DNA of 64,000 nucleotides from Peterkaempfera sp044755465 (GCF_044755465.1 NZ_JBIVRB010000004.1:186001-250000), one strand, 5' to 3'. Counted from the first letter of the stretch, positions 41,630 through 50,716 are shown. A program made the numbers and translations. The notes: a model not told the origin generated them from the sequence alone.

Positions 41630-42517
41630 TCAGCGGCCCAGGCCGAGCGAGGCGGGCTTGGGCAGCCAGTCGGGGCTGAGCGTGCTGCAACTGTGCTGCG
41701 CCTTCTGGGTGAGCGCGTCGGACATGCAGTCGTAGTAGTCCTTGTACGCGAGGTGTACGCCCCAGGAAGCCGCGACCATCGCCAGCGCCACCCCGCCGGT
41801 CACCAGGCCGCCGAGGGCCATCGGGACCTGCGGCCGGGGCGGGGTCGGCGCGGGCCAGCCCGGTGGCGGCAGCGGTACCGGCTGCTGACCGGCCGGCGGC
41901 GGGGGCGCGGCCGGACCGCCGCCCGGCCGCCCGGCCACCGCGCCCTGGCCCACGCTGCCCTGGCCCACCCCGCTCCGGCCCACCCCGCTCCGGCCCACCG
42001 CGCCCTGGCCCACCGCGCCCTGGCCCTGGTCGCCCGCCTTGGGCTCCCGGGGCGTGCCGCGCAGCGCGGCGATGCCCCAGTACACGGCGAGCGCGCCCAG
42101 CAGCAGCCCCAGCGACGGGAGGTTGAAGATCATGCAGAAGATGCCCCACATCCCGGCCTGCAACGCGTACCGGGCCCGGCGCAGCACCGGGTCACTGGGG
42201 TCGTACCGCTGCTGCGGGCCGCCCGGCTGCTGGGAGCCGAACGGGCCGCCGGGCCCCCGGCCCCCCTGCCAGCCGGGGCCCCTGGGCCCCTCCTGCCCGA
42301 AGGCGGGCCAGGAGGGCGGGTGCGGCGGGGCCGCCGGAGGCCGGGTGGGGGAGGAGCCGTCGTCCGGCTCCCCGGCGTCGCCGCCCTGCGCGGGTCGGCC
42401 GGGCCCCGGGCCGCCGGTGGGCGGCTGGGGTGCGCGCGGCTGCCAGGGCCGGTCGGGGGCGTCCGCCGGCGGCGGCGCGAAGGGGTCGCGCTCGCCCGTG
42501 CTGTTGCCGCTGCTCAT
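41630..42517 (-). CDS. Proline-rich membrane protein with two or three helices
   Basis: 295 residues. A Pro/Gly-rich N-terminal half (about 1-105) precedes helix 1 (about 115-145, AGMWGIFCMIFNLPSLGLLLGALAVYWGIAALRG). A low-complexity linker of AVGQG/GVGRS pentapeptides and a second helix (about 228-250) follow. The C-terminal about 40 residues (YKDYYDCMSDALTQKAQHSCSTLSPDWLP) have two cysteines and look like the functional extracytoplasmic end. The family resembles DUF4190-type membrane proteins. The start at 42517 is chosen because further upstream the frame is noncoding. Confidence 0.75.
   Translation of the reverse strand: MSSGNSTGERDPFAPPPADAPDRPWQPRAPQPPTGGPGPGRPAQGGDAGEPDDGSSPTRPPAAPPHPPSWPAFGQEGPRGPGWQGGRGPGGPFGSQQPGGPQQRYDPSDPVLRRARYALQAGMWGIFCMIFNLPSLGLLLGALAVYWGIAALRGTPREPKAGDQGQGAVGQGAVGRSGVGRSGVGQGSVGQGAVAGRPGGGPAAPPPPAGQQPVPLPPPGWPAPTPPRPQVPMALGGLVTGGVALAMVAASWGVHLAYKDYYDCMSDALTQKAQHSCSTLSPDWLPKPASLGLGR
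41939..42028 (-). repeat. 15-bp tandem repeat (6 units) in the linker of the membrane protein
   Basis: Six units of CGCGCCCTGGCCCAC type, with CTCCGG variants, encode (G/S)xVG(Q/R) pentapeptides between two membrane helices. Confidence 0.88.
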
Positions 42518-43078
42518 CAGTAGTCCGTCCGTCTTCCCCGGTCGTCGTGGTCGGTGGTCGCTGCCCGGTGGTCGGTGTCCGGTGCCGGTGGTCGCCGTGC
42601 CCCGCCGCGCCGACCTGGTGGGCCGACTGCCCCTATGATCTCGCAGCCGTCGCCGGAGGGGTGCCCCGCCCTGTGTCCCGGCTGTCCGGCGGGCCCGCCG
42701 ACCTGCCGGAGCCCGTCGGCGGTGCTGCTGCCGGACGCGTGCCCGGACAGCGAGATCCTTACCTCGTCTACGCGCGTTGCACCAGTCCTGAGGTGCCGAC
42801 CCCCTCCGACGTGCCGTTATCGTGGTGACGGCTGGGAGTGCCCACGGGTTCCCGAGGCCCCGCAGTGCGGCGGGGCAACCTCGCCGTACCTCCACGCCGT
42901 ACCCCCGCCGAACCCGGAACGCCGGGAACTCCTCACCCCCGACCGTCCAGTCTGCCAGCCCGCCCCTGCCCCTGCCCGGGTCCGACCGCCCGGGGGCCGC
43001 TCCCACCGGAGTACGGCGCCCCGCCGCGACCGGAGCCGCACCGGGGCGCACCGAGCAACGGATTCGGAGAACCGAGCA
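42518..43078 (+). other. Divergent promoter region upstream of purNH, no gene
   Basis: 561 bases. Open frames here are extensions of downstream genes without coding character. A TTATCGT -10-like box near 42816-42822 could serve purN. A pfl/ZTP riboswitch signature, sought because the genes are purine genes, was not found. Confidence 0.4.
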
Positions 43079-43744
43079 GTGGCCGCCGCTGTGCCCCCCG
43101 CCCTGATCTTCCCGCCGTCGACCCCCGGCCCGGCCCGTCTGGTCGTCCTGGTCTCCGGTTCGGGCACCAACCTCCAGGCGCTGATCGACGCCTGCGCCGA
43201 CCCCGCCTACGGCGCGGTGATCGCCGCCGTGGGCGCCGACCGGCACGGCATCGCCGGTCTGGAGCGCGCCGAGCGGGCCGGACTGCCCACCTTCGTCCAC
43301 CGCGTCCCGGACCACGCCGACCGCGCCGCCTGGGACGCCGCCCTCACCGCCGCCACCGAGGCGTACGCGCCCGACCTGGTGGTGTCGGCCGGTTTCATGA
43401 AGATCCTGGGCAAGGAGTTCATGGCCCGCTACGAGGGCCGTATCCTCAACACCCACCCCGCCCTGCTGCCGTCCTTCCCCGGCGCGCACGGTGTCCGCGA
43501 CGCGCTGGCGTACGGCGTGAAGGTCACCGGCTGCACGGTCCACCTGGTCGACGCCGGGGTGGACACCGGTCCGATCGTGGCGCAGGCCGCCGTCGAGGTC
43601 CGCGACGAGGACGACGCCGACGGCGGGGAAGCGCTGCACGAGCGCATCAAGACTGTCGAGCGCACCCTGCTCGTCGACGTCGTGGGCCGGTTGGCCCGCG
43701 AAGGCCACCGCATCGAGGGACGAAAGGTACGGACCCCTGCATGA
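43079..43744 (+). CDS. purN: Phosphoribosylglycinamide formyltransferase (GAR transformylase)
   Basis: 221 residues. Substrate and folate motifs are intact: LVSGSGTNLQALIDAC at the N-terminus, the catalytic N-H-D set in ILNTHPALLPSFPGAHGVRDALAYGVKVTGCTVHLVDAGVDTGPIV. It transfers a formyl group from 10-formyl-THF to GAR in purine synthesis. The GTG at 43079 has CGGAGA upstream; the frame stays open far upstream without coding bias. purH starts on its stop (ATGA). Confidence 0.96.
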   Translation: MAAAVPPALIFPPSTPGPARLVVLVSGSGTNLQALIDACADPAYGAVIAAVGADRHGIAGLERAERAGLPTFVHRVPDHADRAAWDAALTAATEAYAPDLVVSAGFMKILGKEFMARYEGRILNTHPALLPSFPGAHGVRDALAYGVKVTGCTVHLVDAGVDTGPIVAQAAVEVRDEDDADGGEALHERIKTVERTLLVDVVGRLAREGHRIEGRKVRTPA

Positions 43745-45324
43745 CCGCCGCCGGTAGCACGCCGCCCCCCACCTCCGAAGACGTACGCCCCATCCGCCGG
43801 GCGCTGGTCAGCGTCTATGACAAGACCGGCCTGGAGGAGCTGGCCCAGGGCCTGCACGCGGCCGGGGTGGAGCTGGTCTCCACCGGTTCCACCGCCGGGC
43901 GGATCGCCGCCGCCGGGGTGCCGGTGACCGAGGTCGCCGAGCTCACCGGCTTCCCGGAGTGCCTGGACGGCCGGGTCAAGACCCTGCACCCCCGGGTGCA
44001 CGCCGGCATCCTGGCCGACCTGCGCCTCGAATCGCACCGGGCGCAGCTGGCCGACCTGGGCGTCGAGCCCTTCGACCTGGTCGTGGTCAACCTCTACCCG
44101 TTCCGGCAGACCGTCGAGTCCGGCGCCACCCCGGACGAGTGCGTCGAGCAGATCGACATCGGCGGCCCCTCGATGGTCCGGGCCGCCGCCAAGAACCACC
44201 CGTCGGTCGCCGTGGTCGTCGACCCGGCCCGGTACGCCGATGTGCTGGCCGCCGCCGAGGCGGGCGGCTTCGACCTGGCCACCCGCAAGCGGCTGGCCGG
44301 TGCGGCGTTCGCGCACACCGCCGCGTACGACGTCGCGGTGGCCTCCTGGTTCGCCGCCGGGTACGCCCCCGACGACCAGCCCTTCCCGGCGTTCGCCGGT
44401 GCCACCTGGGAGCGCCGCAGCGTGCTGCGCTACGGCGAGAACCCGCACCAGGCCGCCGCGCTCTACACCGACGGCCAGGGCGGCGGCCTCGCCGACGCCG
44501 AGCAGCTGCACGGCAAGGAGATGTCGTACAACAACTACGTGGACACCGACGCGGCCCGCCGCGCCGCGTACGACCACGCCGGGCCCGCCGTCGCGATCAT
44601 CAAGCACGCCAACCCGTGCGGCATCGCCACCGGCGCCGACGTCGCGGAGGCCCACCTCCGGGCGCACGCCTGCGACCCGGTGTCCGCCTACGGCGGCGTG
44701 ATCGCGGTCAACCGTCCGGTGTCGGCGGCGATGGCCGAGCAGGTCGCCGGGATCTTCACCGAGGTGATCGTCGCCCCCGACTACGAGGCGGGCGCGGTCG
44801 AGATCCTGGCCCGCAAGAAGAACATCCGGGTGCTGCGCGCCCCCGGTGCCCCGTCCGCGCCGGTGGAGCTCAAGCCGATCAGCGGCGGGGTGCTGCTCCA
44901 GCAGGCCGACCGGATCGACGCCCCGGGCGACGACCCGGCCACCTGGACGCTGGCCACCGGCGAGGCGCTGACCGAGGCGGAGCTGGCCGACCTGGTCTTC
45001 GCCTGGCGGTGCTGCCGGGCGGTCAAGTCCAACGCGATCCTGCTGGCCAAGGACGGCGCCACCGTCGGCGTCGGGATGGGCCAGGTCAACCGGGTCGACT
45101 CGGCGCGGCTCGCGGTGCAGCGGGCCGGGGAGCGCGCGGTCGGCTCCTTCGCCGCCTCGGACGCCTTCTTCCCGTTCGCGGACGGCCTCCAGGTGCTGGT
45201 GGAGGGCGGCGTGCGGGCGGTCGTCCAGCCGGGCGGCTCGGTCCGGGACGAGGAGGTCATCGCCGCCGCCCGCGAGGCCGGCGTCACCATGTACCTCACC
45301 GGGACCCGGCACTTCTTCCACTGA
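43741..45324 (+). CDS. purH: AICAR transformylase / IMP cyclohydrolase
   Basis: 527 residues, full length. The N-terminal IMP cyclohydrolase domain (RRALVSVYDKTGLEELAQGLHAAGVELVSTGSTAGRI, GRVKTLHPRVHAGIL) is followed by the AICAR transformylase domain. That has LRYGENPHQAAALY, the catalytic Lys-His in AIIKHANPCGIA, and SNAILLAKDGATVGVGMGQVNRVDS. It performs the last two steps to IMP. Translationally coupled to purN; a 20-bp hairpin ends the operon. Confidence 0.98.
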   Translation: MTAAGSTPPPTSEDVRPIRRALVSVYDKTGLEELAQGLHAAGVELVSTGSTAGRIAAAGVPVTEVAELTGFPECLDGRVKTLHPRVHAGILADLRLESHRAQLADLGVEPFDLVVVNLYPFRQTVESGATPDECVEQIDIGGPSMVRAAAKNHPSVAVVVDPARYADVLAAAEAGGFDLATRKRLAGAAFAHTAAYDVAVASWFAAGYAPDDQPFPAFAGATWERRSVLRYGENPHQAAALYTDGQGGGLADAEQLHGKEMSYNNYVDTDAARRAAYDHAGPAVAIIKHANPCGIATGADVAEAHLRAHACDPVSAYGGVIAVNRPVSAAMAEQVAGIFTEVIVAPDYEAGAVEILARKKNIRVLRAPGAPSAPVELKPISGGVLLQQADRIDAPGDDPATWTLATGEALTEAELADLVFAWRCCRAVKSNAILLAKDGATVGVGMGQVNRVDSARLAVQRAGERAVGSFAASDAFFPFADGLQVLVEGGVRAVVQPGGSVRDEEVIAAAREAGVTMYLTGTRHFFH

Positions 45325-45353
45325 GTACGTCTTCCGACCGAGCACCGTCCGGA

Positions 45354-45400
45354 CCGAGCGGCCCGGACGCCCCCGCACCGGGGGTGTCCGGGCCGCTCGG
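45354..45400. terminator. Bidirectional terminator after purNH
   Basis: A 20-bp stem with one G-U pair (45354-45373 with 45381-45400) and a 7-nt loop lies between purH and the convergent RDD gene. Confidence 0.88.
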
Positions 45401-45414
45401 CCGTACCGGGCCCG

Positions 45415-46089
45415 TCACAGGGGTCGCGGCCCGGGGGAACCGGAACCGATGACCACGGTGCCCATGATCTTGTCGGCGAAGGTCTGCTTCTTGGCGTCCC
45501 ACAGCGGCCACAGGTAGCCGAGGTAGCACACCGCGCCGTCGACCGCGTGGCAGATCCGGCGCACCAGCGCCATGCCGAACCCCAGCGGCTGCCCGTCCAC
45601 CTCCCGCAGCACGCGTATGTTGACCAGCCGCTTACCCGGGGTCTGGCCGGTGGTGCCCTCCTGGTAGGTGAACCACAGGGTGGTGCCGAAGGCCACCACC
45701 GCGGCCGCGATCATCAGCAGGTAGCCGGCCAGGATGCCGCCGCTGCCCGTGCTGTCGCAGCCGTTGCCGTCGGCGTCGCAGTGATCGAGGACGGAGTTGA
45801 ACATGACGGCGAAGCCGATGCCCAGCAGCACCATCGGCACGATGCCGGCGAACAGCCCGTCGAGCAGCGTCGCCGCCACCCGCGACCCCCACCCCGCGTA
45901 GCCGGGCGCCACCTGGGCGCCGTATCCGTAAGGGTCGCCCGGCGGGTAGCCGTACCCGGGCTGCGGTGGGACCTGCGGGTAGCCGTATCCGGGTTGCGGC
46001 GGGTAGCCGTAGCCGGCGTCCGGCTGCGGGGCGGCCCACTCGGGCTGCTGGGCTCGGGGGTTGTCGGGTGCGGGCGGCGGACTGCTCAC
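45415..46089 (-). CDS. RDD family membrane protein with Tyr/Pro/Gly N-terminus
   Basis: 224 residues from GTG 46089, which has a GGAGA site five bases upstream; an ATG at 46125 is the alternative. The N-terminal about 75 residues are PGYGYP repeats. The RDD domain (about 75-215) starts GWGSRVAATLLDGLFAG and has the Arg and Asp for which the family is named, TGQTPGKRLVNIRVLREVDG, and ends LWDAKKQTFADKIMGTVVI. Three membrane helices are seen. The adjacent upstream gene is a paralogue. RDD proteins may be ion antiporters or transport factors; function here is unknown. Confidence 0.88.
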   Translation of the reverse strand: MSSPPPAPDNPRAQQPEWAAPQPDAGYGYPPQPGYGYPQVPPQPGYGYPPGDPYGYGAQVAPGYAGWGSRVAATLLDGLFAGIVPMVLLGIGFAVMFNSVLDHCDADGNGCDSTGSGGILAGYLLMIAAAVVAFGTTLWFTYQEGTTGQTPGKRLVNIRVLREVDGQPLGFGMALVRRICHAVDGAVCYLGYLWPLWDAKKQTFADKIMGTVVIGSGSPGPRPL

Positions 46090-46187
46090 GGGCTTCTCCG
46101 GATCGCTGGGGTCGGGGTGGGGCATATGCGGACGGCCCGCGCCCCCGGGCGGGGACGCGGGCCGACCAGCCGGCAGCGGGGCTGCCG

Positions 46188-46832
46188 TCACTGGGACTTG
46201 ACGACCACAGAGCCCATGATCTTGTCGGCGAAGGTCTGCTTCTTGGCGTCCCACAGCGGCCACAGGAAGCCGATGCAGCAGATCGCGTCGAGGATGTGGC
46301 AGATCTCGCGGACGAACGCCATGCCGAAGCCCATCCGCTGGCCGTCGACCTCGCGGACCATGCCGATGTTGACGGCCTTCTGGCCCAGGGACTGGCCCAT
46401 CGAGCTCTTCATCCAGGCGATGACGGCCATCTCCGCGAAGGCGAAGACGAAGCTCAGCAGGTAGTAGAGCCCGGCGCCGCTGGTGTGGGTGCCGGTGGCG
46501 TCGACGGTGACGGTCGGCCGCATCGCCATCAGGATGACCGTCGGGATGATGCCGACCACGATCCAGTCGATGATCCGGGCGACCACCCGGGAGCCCCAAC
46601 CGGCGTAGAACGGCTGCACATTGGCCGCGTTCCCGTACGGGCCCTGCGGGTACCCGCCGTAGCCGGGCTGCTGCGGCTGCCCCTGCGGATAGCCGTAGGC
46701 CGCCGCGTCGTAGGGCTGCTGCGGCTGGCCCTGCTGCGGGTAGCCGTAGCCGGGCTGGCCCTGGGGAGCGCCGTAGCCGGGCTGCTGCGGCTGCTGGCCG
46801 TAGGGGTTGTTCGGGTCGGGCGGGTAGCTCAC
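46188..46832 (-). CDS. RDD family membrane protein (paralogue of the downstream gene)
   Basis: 214 residues from a GTG start with AGGAGA upstream. The Gln/Pro/Gly/Tyr-rich N-terminus (about 1-70, GYPQGQPQQ repeats) is followed by the RDD domain: GWGSRVVARIIDWIVVG, MGQSLGQKAVNIGMVREVDG, LWDAKKQTFADKIMGSVVV. The last block is nearly identical to that of the next gene, so the pair is a tandem duplication. The two RDD genes and two further small membrane protein genes run on the same strand. Confidence 0.88.
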   Translation of the reverse strand: MSYPPDPNNPYGQQPQQPGYGAPQGQPGYGYPQQGQPQQPYDAAAYGYPQGQPQQPGYGGYPQGPYGNAANVQPFYAGWGSRVVARIIDWIVVGIIPTVILMAMRPTVTVDATGTHTSGAGLYYLLSFVFAFAEMAVIAWMKSSMGQSLGQKAVNIGMVREVDGQRMGFGMAFVREICHILDAICCIGFLWPLWDAKKQTFADKIMGSVVVKSQ

Positions 46833-46923
46833 GGTCGTCTCCTGGCGGGAGGTGATGGGACAGGACATCCGGGACGGGCGGGCGGTTTGGGACAGCCGAC
46901 CGGGACCGGAGATTAGCGGACCG

Positions 46924-47361
46924 TCATGACAGGACGATCCCGTAGCGGTGCAGTTGCCAGCACCAGGACAGTGCCGCGACGACGCCGATCACCGCGTTCC
47001 GCTGCCGCACCGGGGCCGACCACCAGCGGCGGCCGAGCCCCAGCGGGGCGAACAGCAGTCCGAGACCGATCACCACGGTGAACGGATTGGCCGTCAGCGC
47101 CGCCACCCAGTGGCCCTGGCCGGCCTCGATGAAGACGGTGGTGGAGCCGCAGGCCGGGCACGGGATGCCGGTGAACCGCCGCAGCAGGCAGAGCGCCCCC
47201 GGGTCGTGCGCCTGGTGCAGCCGGGCGACCGCCGGCGCGGCCACGCCGACGCCGCCGACCCGCAGCAGCACCTGGAGCGGCCCGCCGTACCGGGACCGGG
47301 TCGCCCGGGTCCACCAGCGGTCGGGCGGCGGGGCGGTGTGCCCCGGAGCCTGGGCGGTCAT
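46924..47361 (-). CDS. DUF2752 family membrane protein
   Basis: 145 residues. The family signature is a Cys-rich pre-helix segment: RFTGIPCPACGSTTVFIEAGQGHWVAAL (CPxCG), followed by PFTVVIGLGLLFAPLGL and a C-terminal helix. Three hydrophobic helices are predicted. Function is unknown; the family is often found beside RDD and DUF4190 proteins. Its start overlaps the stop of the upstream gene (ATGA). Confidence 0.85.
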   Translation of the reverse strand: MTAQAPGHTAPPPDRWWTRATRSRYGGPLQVLLRVGGVGVAAPAVARLHQAHDPGALCLLRRFTGIPCPACGSTTVFIEAGQGHWVAALTANPFTVVIGLGLLFAPLGLGRRWWSAPVRQRNAVIGVVAALSWCWQLHRYGIVLS

Positions 47362-47852
47362 AGGCTGGACTTCTTGTCCAGCACCACGAAGAAGACCAGC
47401 GCGGCGATGCCGATCAGGATCGCCAGCGTCGACAGCACGATGCCGCCGATGGCGGTGGAGCGGCCCGTCCCGGTGACCCGGGCGCGGTTCACCCCCGCGA
47501 TGCCGAGCCCCAGGCCGACCGGGGCCAGCACGGCGCCGTAGAAGCAGACGACCACGCTGATGAAGCCGAGCGCCACCGAGGCGGTGGCCAGGCTGTTGGG
47601 CTCGCCGGTGGTCACACCGGGCCCGTACGGGACCGGCCCGCCGTAGCCCGGCTGCCGGCCGTACGGCACGCCGTACCCGGGCGGTGGCTGCTGCCCGTAC
47701 GGTGGCTGCGGTGCGTACGGCGGTTGGCCGCCGTAGCCGGGGGGCTGCTGTCCGTACCCCGGCTGCTGCCCGCTGGCCGGCGGGGCGCCGTAGGGTTGGC
47801 CGGCCTGTCCGCCGTACGGGTCAGGCGGCGGCGTCTGGTACGGATTGCTCAC
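47358..47852 (-). CDS. Small membrane protein with Pro/Gly/Tyr-rich N-terminus (DUF4190-like)
   Basis: 164 residues from GTG 47852 with GGGGAGA upstream. The first about 85 residues are PGYGQQPPYG repeats. Two helices follow (about 95-125, LATASVALGFISVVVCFYGAVLAPVGLGLGIAGVNRA, and 135-160) with the GxxxG-rich hairpin typical of DUF4190. It is translationally coupled to the DUF2752 gene. The shared PGYG-type tails in this and both RDD proteins suggest a common membrane assembly. Confidence 0.82.
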   Translation of the reverse strand: MSNPYQTPPPDPYGGQAGQPYGAPPASGQQPGYGQQPPGYGGQPPYAPQPPYGQQPPPGYGVPYGRQPGYGGPVPYGPGVTTGEPNSLATASVALGFISVVVCFYGAVLAPVGLGLGIAGVNRARVTGTGRSTAIGGIVLSTLAILIGIAALVFFVVLDKKSSL

Positions 47853-48100
47853 TGTTCTCCCCCGATTGGCTCCCCCGCTGGCGCCGGGAGCGCCACGCGC
47901 GGGCCCGGGGTGCGGCGGACGTTGTCCGCGCCCATCGTTATCGGGGCGGTGTGGGCCTGTCCAGTCACTGCGCGTCGCCCGGACGGAACCGTGGCGCAAT
48001 CGCAACCGGATCACTACGTTCCGTTTGGTGTCGGGTCATGTCCGGACGGGAACGGTGGACGGATGCACGGTCAGCGCCGGGTATCCGCGAGGATGGAGGT

Positions 48101-48964
48101 ATGACCGCCCAGATTCTCGATGGCAAGGCCACCGCAGCCGCGATCAAGTCCGAACTCGCCGTCCGCGTAGCGGCGCTCAAGGAGCAGGGTGTCACACCCG
48201 GCCTGGGCACCGTCCTGGTCGGTGACGACCCGGGCAGCCACTCCTATGTACGCGGCAAGCACCGCGACTGCGCCCAGGTGGGCATCGCCAGCATCCGCCG
48301 CGAGCTGCCGGCCGACGCCACCCAGGCCGATGTCGAGGCCGTGGTCCGCGAACTCAACGACGACCCGGCCTGCACCGGCTACATCGTTCAGCTGCCGCTG
48401 CCCAAGGGGCTGGACCCCAACGCGGTGCTGGAGCTGATGGACCCGGCCAAGGACGCCGACGGCCTGCACCCGGTGAACCTGGGCCGCCTGGTCCTCGGCA
48501 TCGAGGCCCCGCTGCCCTGCACCCCCAACGGCGTGCTCGAACTGCTGCGCCGGCACGGCGTGCAGACCAAGGGCGCGCACGTGGTGGTGGTCGGGCGCGG
48601 TGTGACCGTCGGCCGCTCCATCGGGCTGCTGCTCACCCGCCGCTCCGAGAACGCCACCGTCACCCTGACCCACACCGGCACCCGCGACCTGTCGGCCGAG
48701 CTGCGGCGCGCCGACATCATCGTGGCGGCCGCCGGGGTGCCGCACCTGGTCAAGCCGGACGACGTACGCCCCGGCGCGGCCGTGCTGGACGTCGGCGTCA
48801 GCCGCACCGAGGCCGGTCTGGTCGGCGACGTCGACCCGGGCGTCGCCGAGGTGGCCGGCTGGCTGTCGCCCAACCCCGGCGGCGTCGGCCCGATGACCCG
48901 GGCCATGCTGCTCTCCAACATCGTCGAGGCGGCCGAGCGCGCCGCCGGCATCACGCGGAACTGA
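48101..48964 (+). CDS. folD: Methylenetetrahydrofolate dehydrogenase / cyclohydrolase
   Basis: 287 residues. The catalytic Lys lies in SYVRGKHRDCAQVGI and the folate pocket in LPCTPNGVLELLRRHGV. The NADP site is VVGRGVTVGRSIGLLLTRR (normally VGRS, here VGRG), and the C-terminus has NPGGVGPMTRAMLLSNIVEAA. It interconverts 5,10-methylene- and 10-formyl-THF, feeding purN/purH. GGATGGAGGT precedes the ATG. A DUF3017 gene follows after nine bases. Confidence 0.97.
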   Translation: MTAQILDGKATAAAIKSELAVRVAALKEQGVTPGLGTVLVGDDPGSHSYVRGKHRDCAQVGIASIRRELPADATQADVEAVVRELNDDPACTGYIVQLPLPKGLDPNAVLELMDPAKDADGLHPVNLGRLVLGIEAPLPCTPNGVLELLRRHGVQTKGAHVVVVGRGVTVGRSIGLLLTRRSENATVTLTHTGTRDLSAELRRADIIVAAAGVPHLVKPDDVRPGAAVLDVGVSRTEAGLVGDVDPGVAEVAGWLSPNPGGVGPMTRAMLLSNIVEAAERAAGITRN

Positions 48965-48973
48965 GGGACGCCG

Positions 48974-49378
48974 ATGGGTGTCGTACGGAGCCGGTCGCGG
49001 CGGCGGCCGCCGCTGGAGACCACGGGCACGCTGCCGCCGGAGGGGGCGGCGGCCGCGGCCGGGCGGTCCCGCCCGCTGGGGCAGTGGCCGATCAGCTTGG
49101 TGACCCTGGTGGTCGCCGCCGGGCTGGTGCTCACCACCTCGGACGGCTTCCGGGTCGGCGCGCTCGCCGTCGGCGGGGCGCTGCTGCTGGGCGCGCTGCT
49201 GCGGCTGCTGTTGCGTGAGGTGGGGATGCTCGCCGTACGCAGCCGTTTCACCGATGTCTCGGTGCTCTGCGTGCTGGGCGGCGCGATCGTGCTGCTGGCA
49301 CTGATGGGCCAGCCCGACCCCTGGATTCACATCCCGGTCCTGGACCGGGTGACCGCCCTGCTGGGGCGCCATCACTGA
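48974..49378 (+). CDS. DUF3017 membrane protein
   Basis: 134 residues with a basic/Pro N-terminus and three hydrophobic helices (about 38-56, 62-82, 97-115). It has the family blocks LGQWPISLVTLVVAAGLVL and GMLAVRSRFTDVSVL. It lies nine bases after folD, the usual place of this family in actinobacteria, and is probably cotranscribed. Function is unknown. Confidence 0.85.
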   Translation: MGVVRSRSRRRPPLETTGTLPPEGAAAAAGRSRPLGQWPISLVTLVVAAGLVLTTSDGFRVGALAVGGALLLGALLRLLLREVGMLAVRSRFTDVSVLCVLGGAIVLLALMGQPDPWIHIPVLDRVTALLGRHH

Positions 49379-49473
49379 GCGTACGGGTCCGAACTGGGCC
49401 CACGGGTCCGACCGACGACCGAGCCCCCGTTCGAACGCCAGGTGCGTGCGGACGGGGGCTCGGTCGTCGCCGT

Positions 49474-49522
49474 TCATCTCGATGACAAGTATCTCGATGG
49501 CGAGTATCTTGACCACGAGATA
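49474..49522 (+). promoter_or_regulatory. Cluster of ATCTYG half-sites upstream of the icd remnant
   Basis: Three ATCT(C/T)G half-sites (49476, 49491, 49506) and a matching CGAGAT form overlapping imperfect palindromes, the clearest being TATCTTGACCACGAGATA (49505-49522). The stretch is strikingly AT-rich. It resembles the MarR-type operator in front of mdh and, from memory, TamR sites at streptomycete TCA-cycle genes. Confidence 0.55.
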
Positions 49523-49553
49523 AATGACCCGCCGCTGAGAGGGGTGCCTCGCC

Positions 49554-50079
49554 ATGGCCAGAGTCAAGGTCGCCAACCCGGTCGTCGAGCTGGACGGCGT
49601 CGGCATCAAGTGCGCCACCATCACGGCCGACGAGGCGCGCGTCGCGGAGTACGGCCTCAAGAAGATGCACCGGTCGCCCAACGGCACCATCCGCAACCTG
49701 CTGGGCGGCGTGGTCTTCCGCGAACCGATCATCGTCGGGAACGTGCCGCGCCTGGTCCCGGGCTGGACCAGGCCGATCGTCGTCGGCCGCCACGCCTTCG
49801 GTGACCAGTACCGCGCCACCGAGCTGCCCCACCTCGACCAACCCGATCGCCTCGATCTTCGCCTGGACCCGCGGTCTCGCCCACCGGGGCAGGCTGGACG
49901 GCACCCCCGAGGTCGTCGCGTTCGCGGACACCCTGGAGCGGGTCTGCGTCCGGACCGTCGAGGGCGGCCGGATGACCAAGGACCTCGCCGTGCTGATCGG
50001 TGCGGACGCCCCCTGGCTGACCACCGAGGAGTTCCTCGACGCCGTGGCCGAGAACCTCCGGCGCGAGCCGGCCGCCTGA
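49554..50079 (+). pseudogene. icd: Remnant of NADP-dependent isocitrate dehydrogenase (dimeric, eukaryote-like type)
   Basis: The first part reads MARVKVANPVVELDG and then jumps to VGIKCATITADEARVAEYGLKK, with SPNGTIRNLLGG, VFREPI, NVPRLVPGWTRPIVVGRHAFGDQYRAT; about 60 residues are missing at nt 49593-49600. At about 49823-49829 a second deletion of roughly 200 residues joins out of frame to the C-terminus (TNPIASIFAWTRGLAHRG, MTKDLAVLIG, WLTTEEFLDA). About 526 bp remain of about 1215. The isocitrate and Mg site residues are lost, so no enzyme can be made. The start codon and operator region are still recognisable. Confidence 0.88.
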
Positions 50080-50152
50080 CCGCCGGCACGGTGCGGTGCC
50101 CCGCCCCTCCACAGCGGAGGAGCGGGGCACCGGGCCGTTTCCGGCCCGAGCG

Positions 50153-50488
50153 TCAGCGACGGCCGAAGCGGCCTCCGTCGCGGCCCCCGTCGTGGCGGCG
50201 GTCGTCGCGCCGGTCGTCGCGGCGGTCATGGCGGCGGTCGTCGCGGCGGTCGTGGCGGCGGCGGTCGTGGCGGTGGTGGTGGCGGCGGCCGTGCCGCTCG
50301 TGGCGGAAGTGGTCGGCGTGTGCCTCGTGCCGCGAGTGCTCGGAGTGGGCGGCGGCGGCCGACTGGCCGGCCGGCTTGGCGGGGACCGCGGCGTCGGCGG
50401 ACGACACCGGGCCGAGGACCAGGCCCCAGCCGGCGGCGACCAGGGCGGCGGTGACTGCCAGGCGCTTGCCTACAGAGTGCGTGGACAT
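50153..50488 (-). CDS. Small secreted His/Arg/Asp-rich protein
   Basis: 111 residues. A signal peptide (about 1-33, ending SSADA-A) is followed by a mature part that becomes almost only His, Arg and Asp (about 65-105), in DRRHDRRDD repeats from 9- to 12-bp duplications. Such tails may bind metals or acidic polymers. Two ATGs (50488 and 50500) are possible and neither has ideal ribosome site spacing. It is not a family I recognise, and the repeat part may be variable between strains. Confidence 0.65.
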   Translation of the reverse strand: MSTHSVGKRLAVTAALVAAGWGLVLGPVSSADAAVPAKPAGQSAAAAHSEHSRHEAHADHFRHERHGRRHHHRHDRRRHDRRDDRRHDRRDDRRDDRRHDGGRDGGRFGRR

Positions 50489-50716
50489 GAAGTTCACCAT
50501 TCCTTTGCTGCTGATTGCGGAAGGTCACCCTTCCGGGGCGCGATCGGCCCTCGGAGGCCCGTGGGGCTTTCGAGGCGCTGCACCCATCACCCAGAGTTGC
50601 CCAGCGACTGCGGAGCGGGTATTCAGGAGGAGGAAACTGGGACGAAGTGGGAATCCCAGCCCATCGGCCAGCGGGGATGCCCGGCGGCCACCGAAAACCT
50701 GGGACGGGGATGGGAC

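Noticed and set aside
42518..43078. ZTP riboswitch upstream of purNH (and of folD)
   Set aside because: Neither CGACTGGCG nor CCGCCTGGGCA occurs in these leaders.
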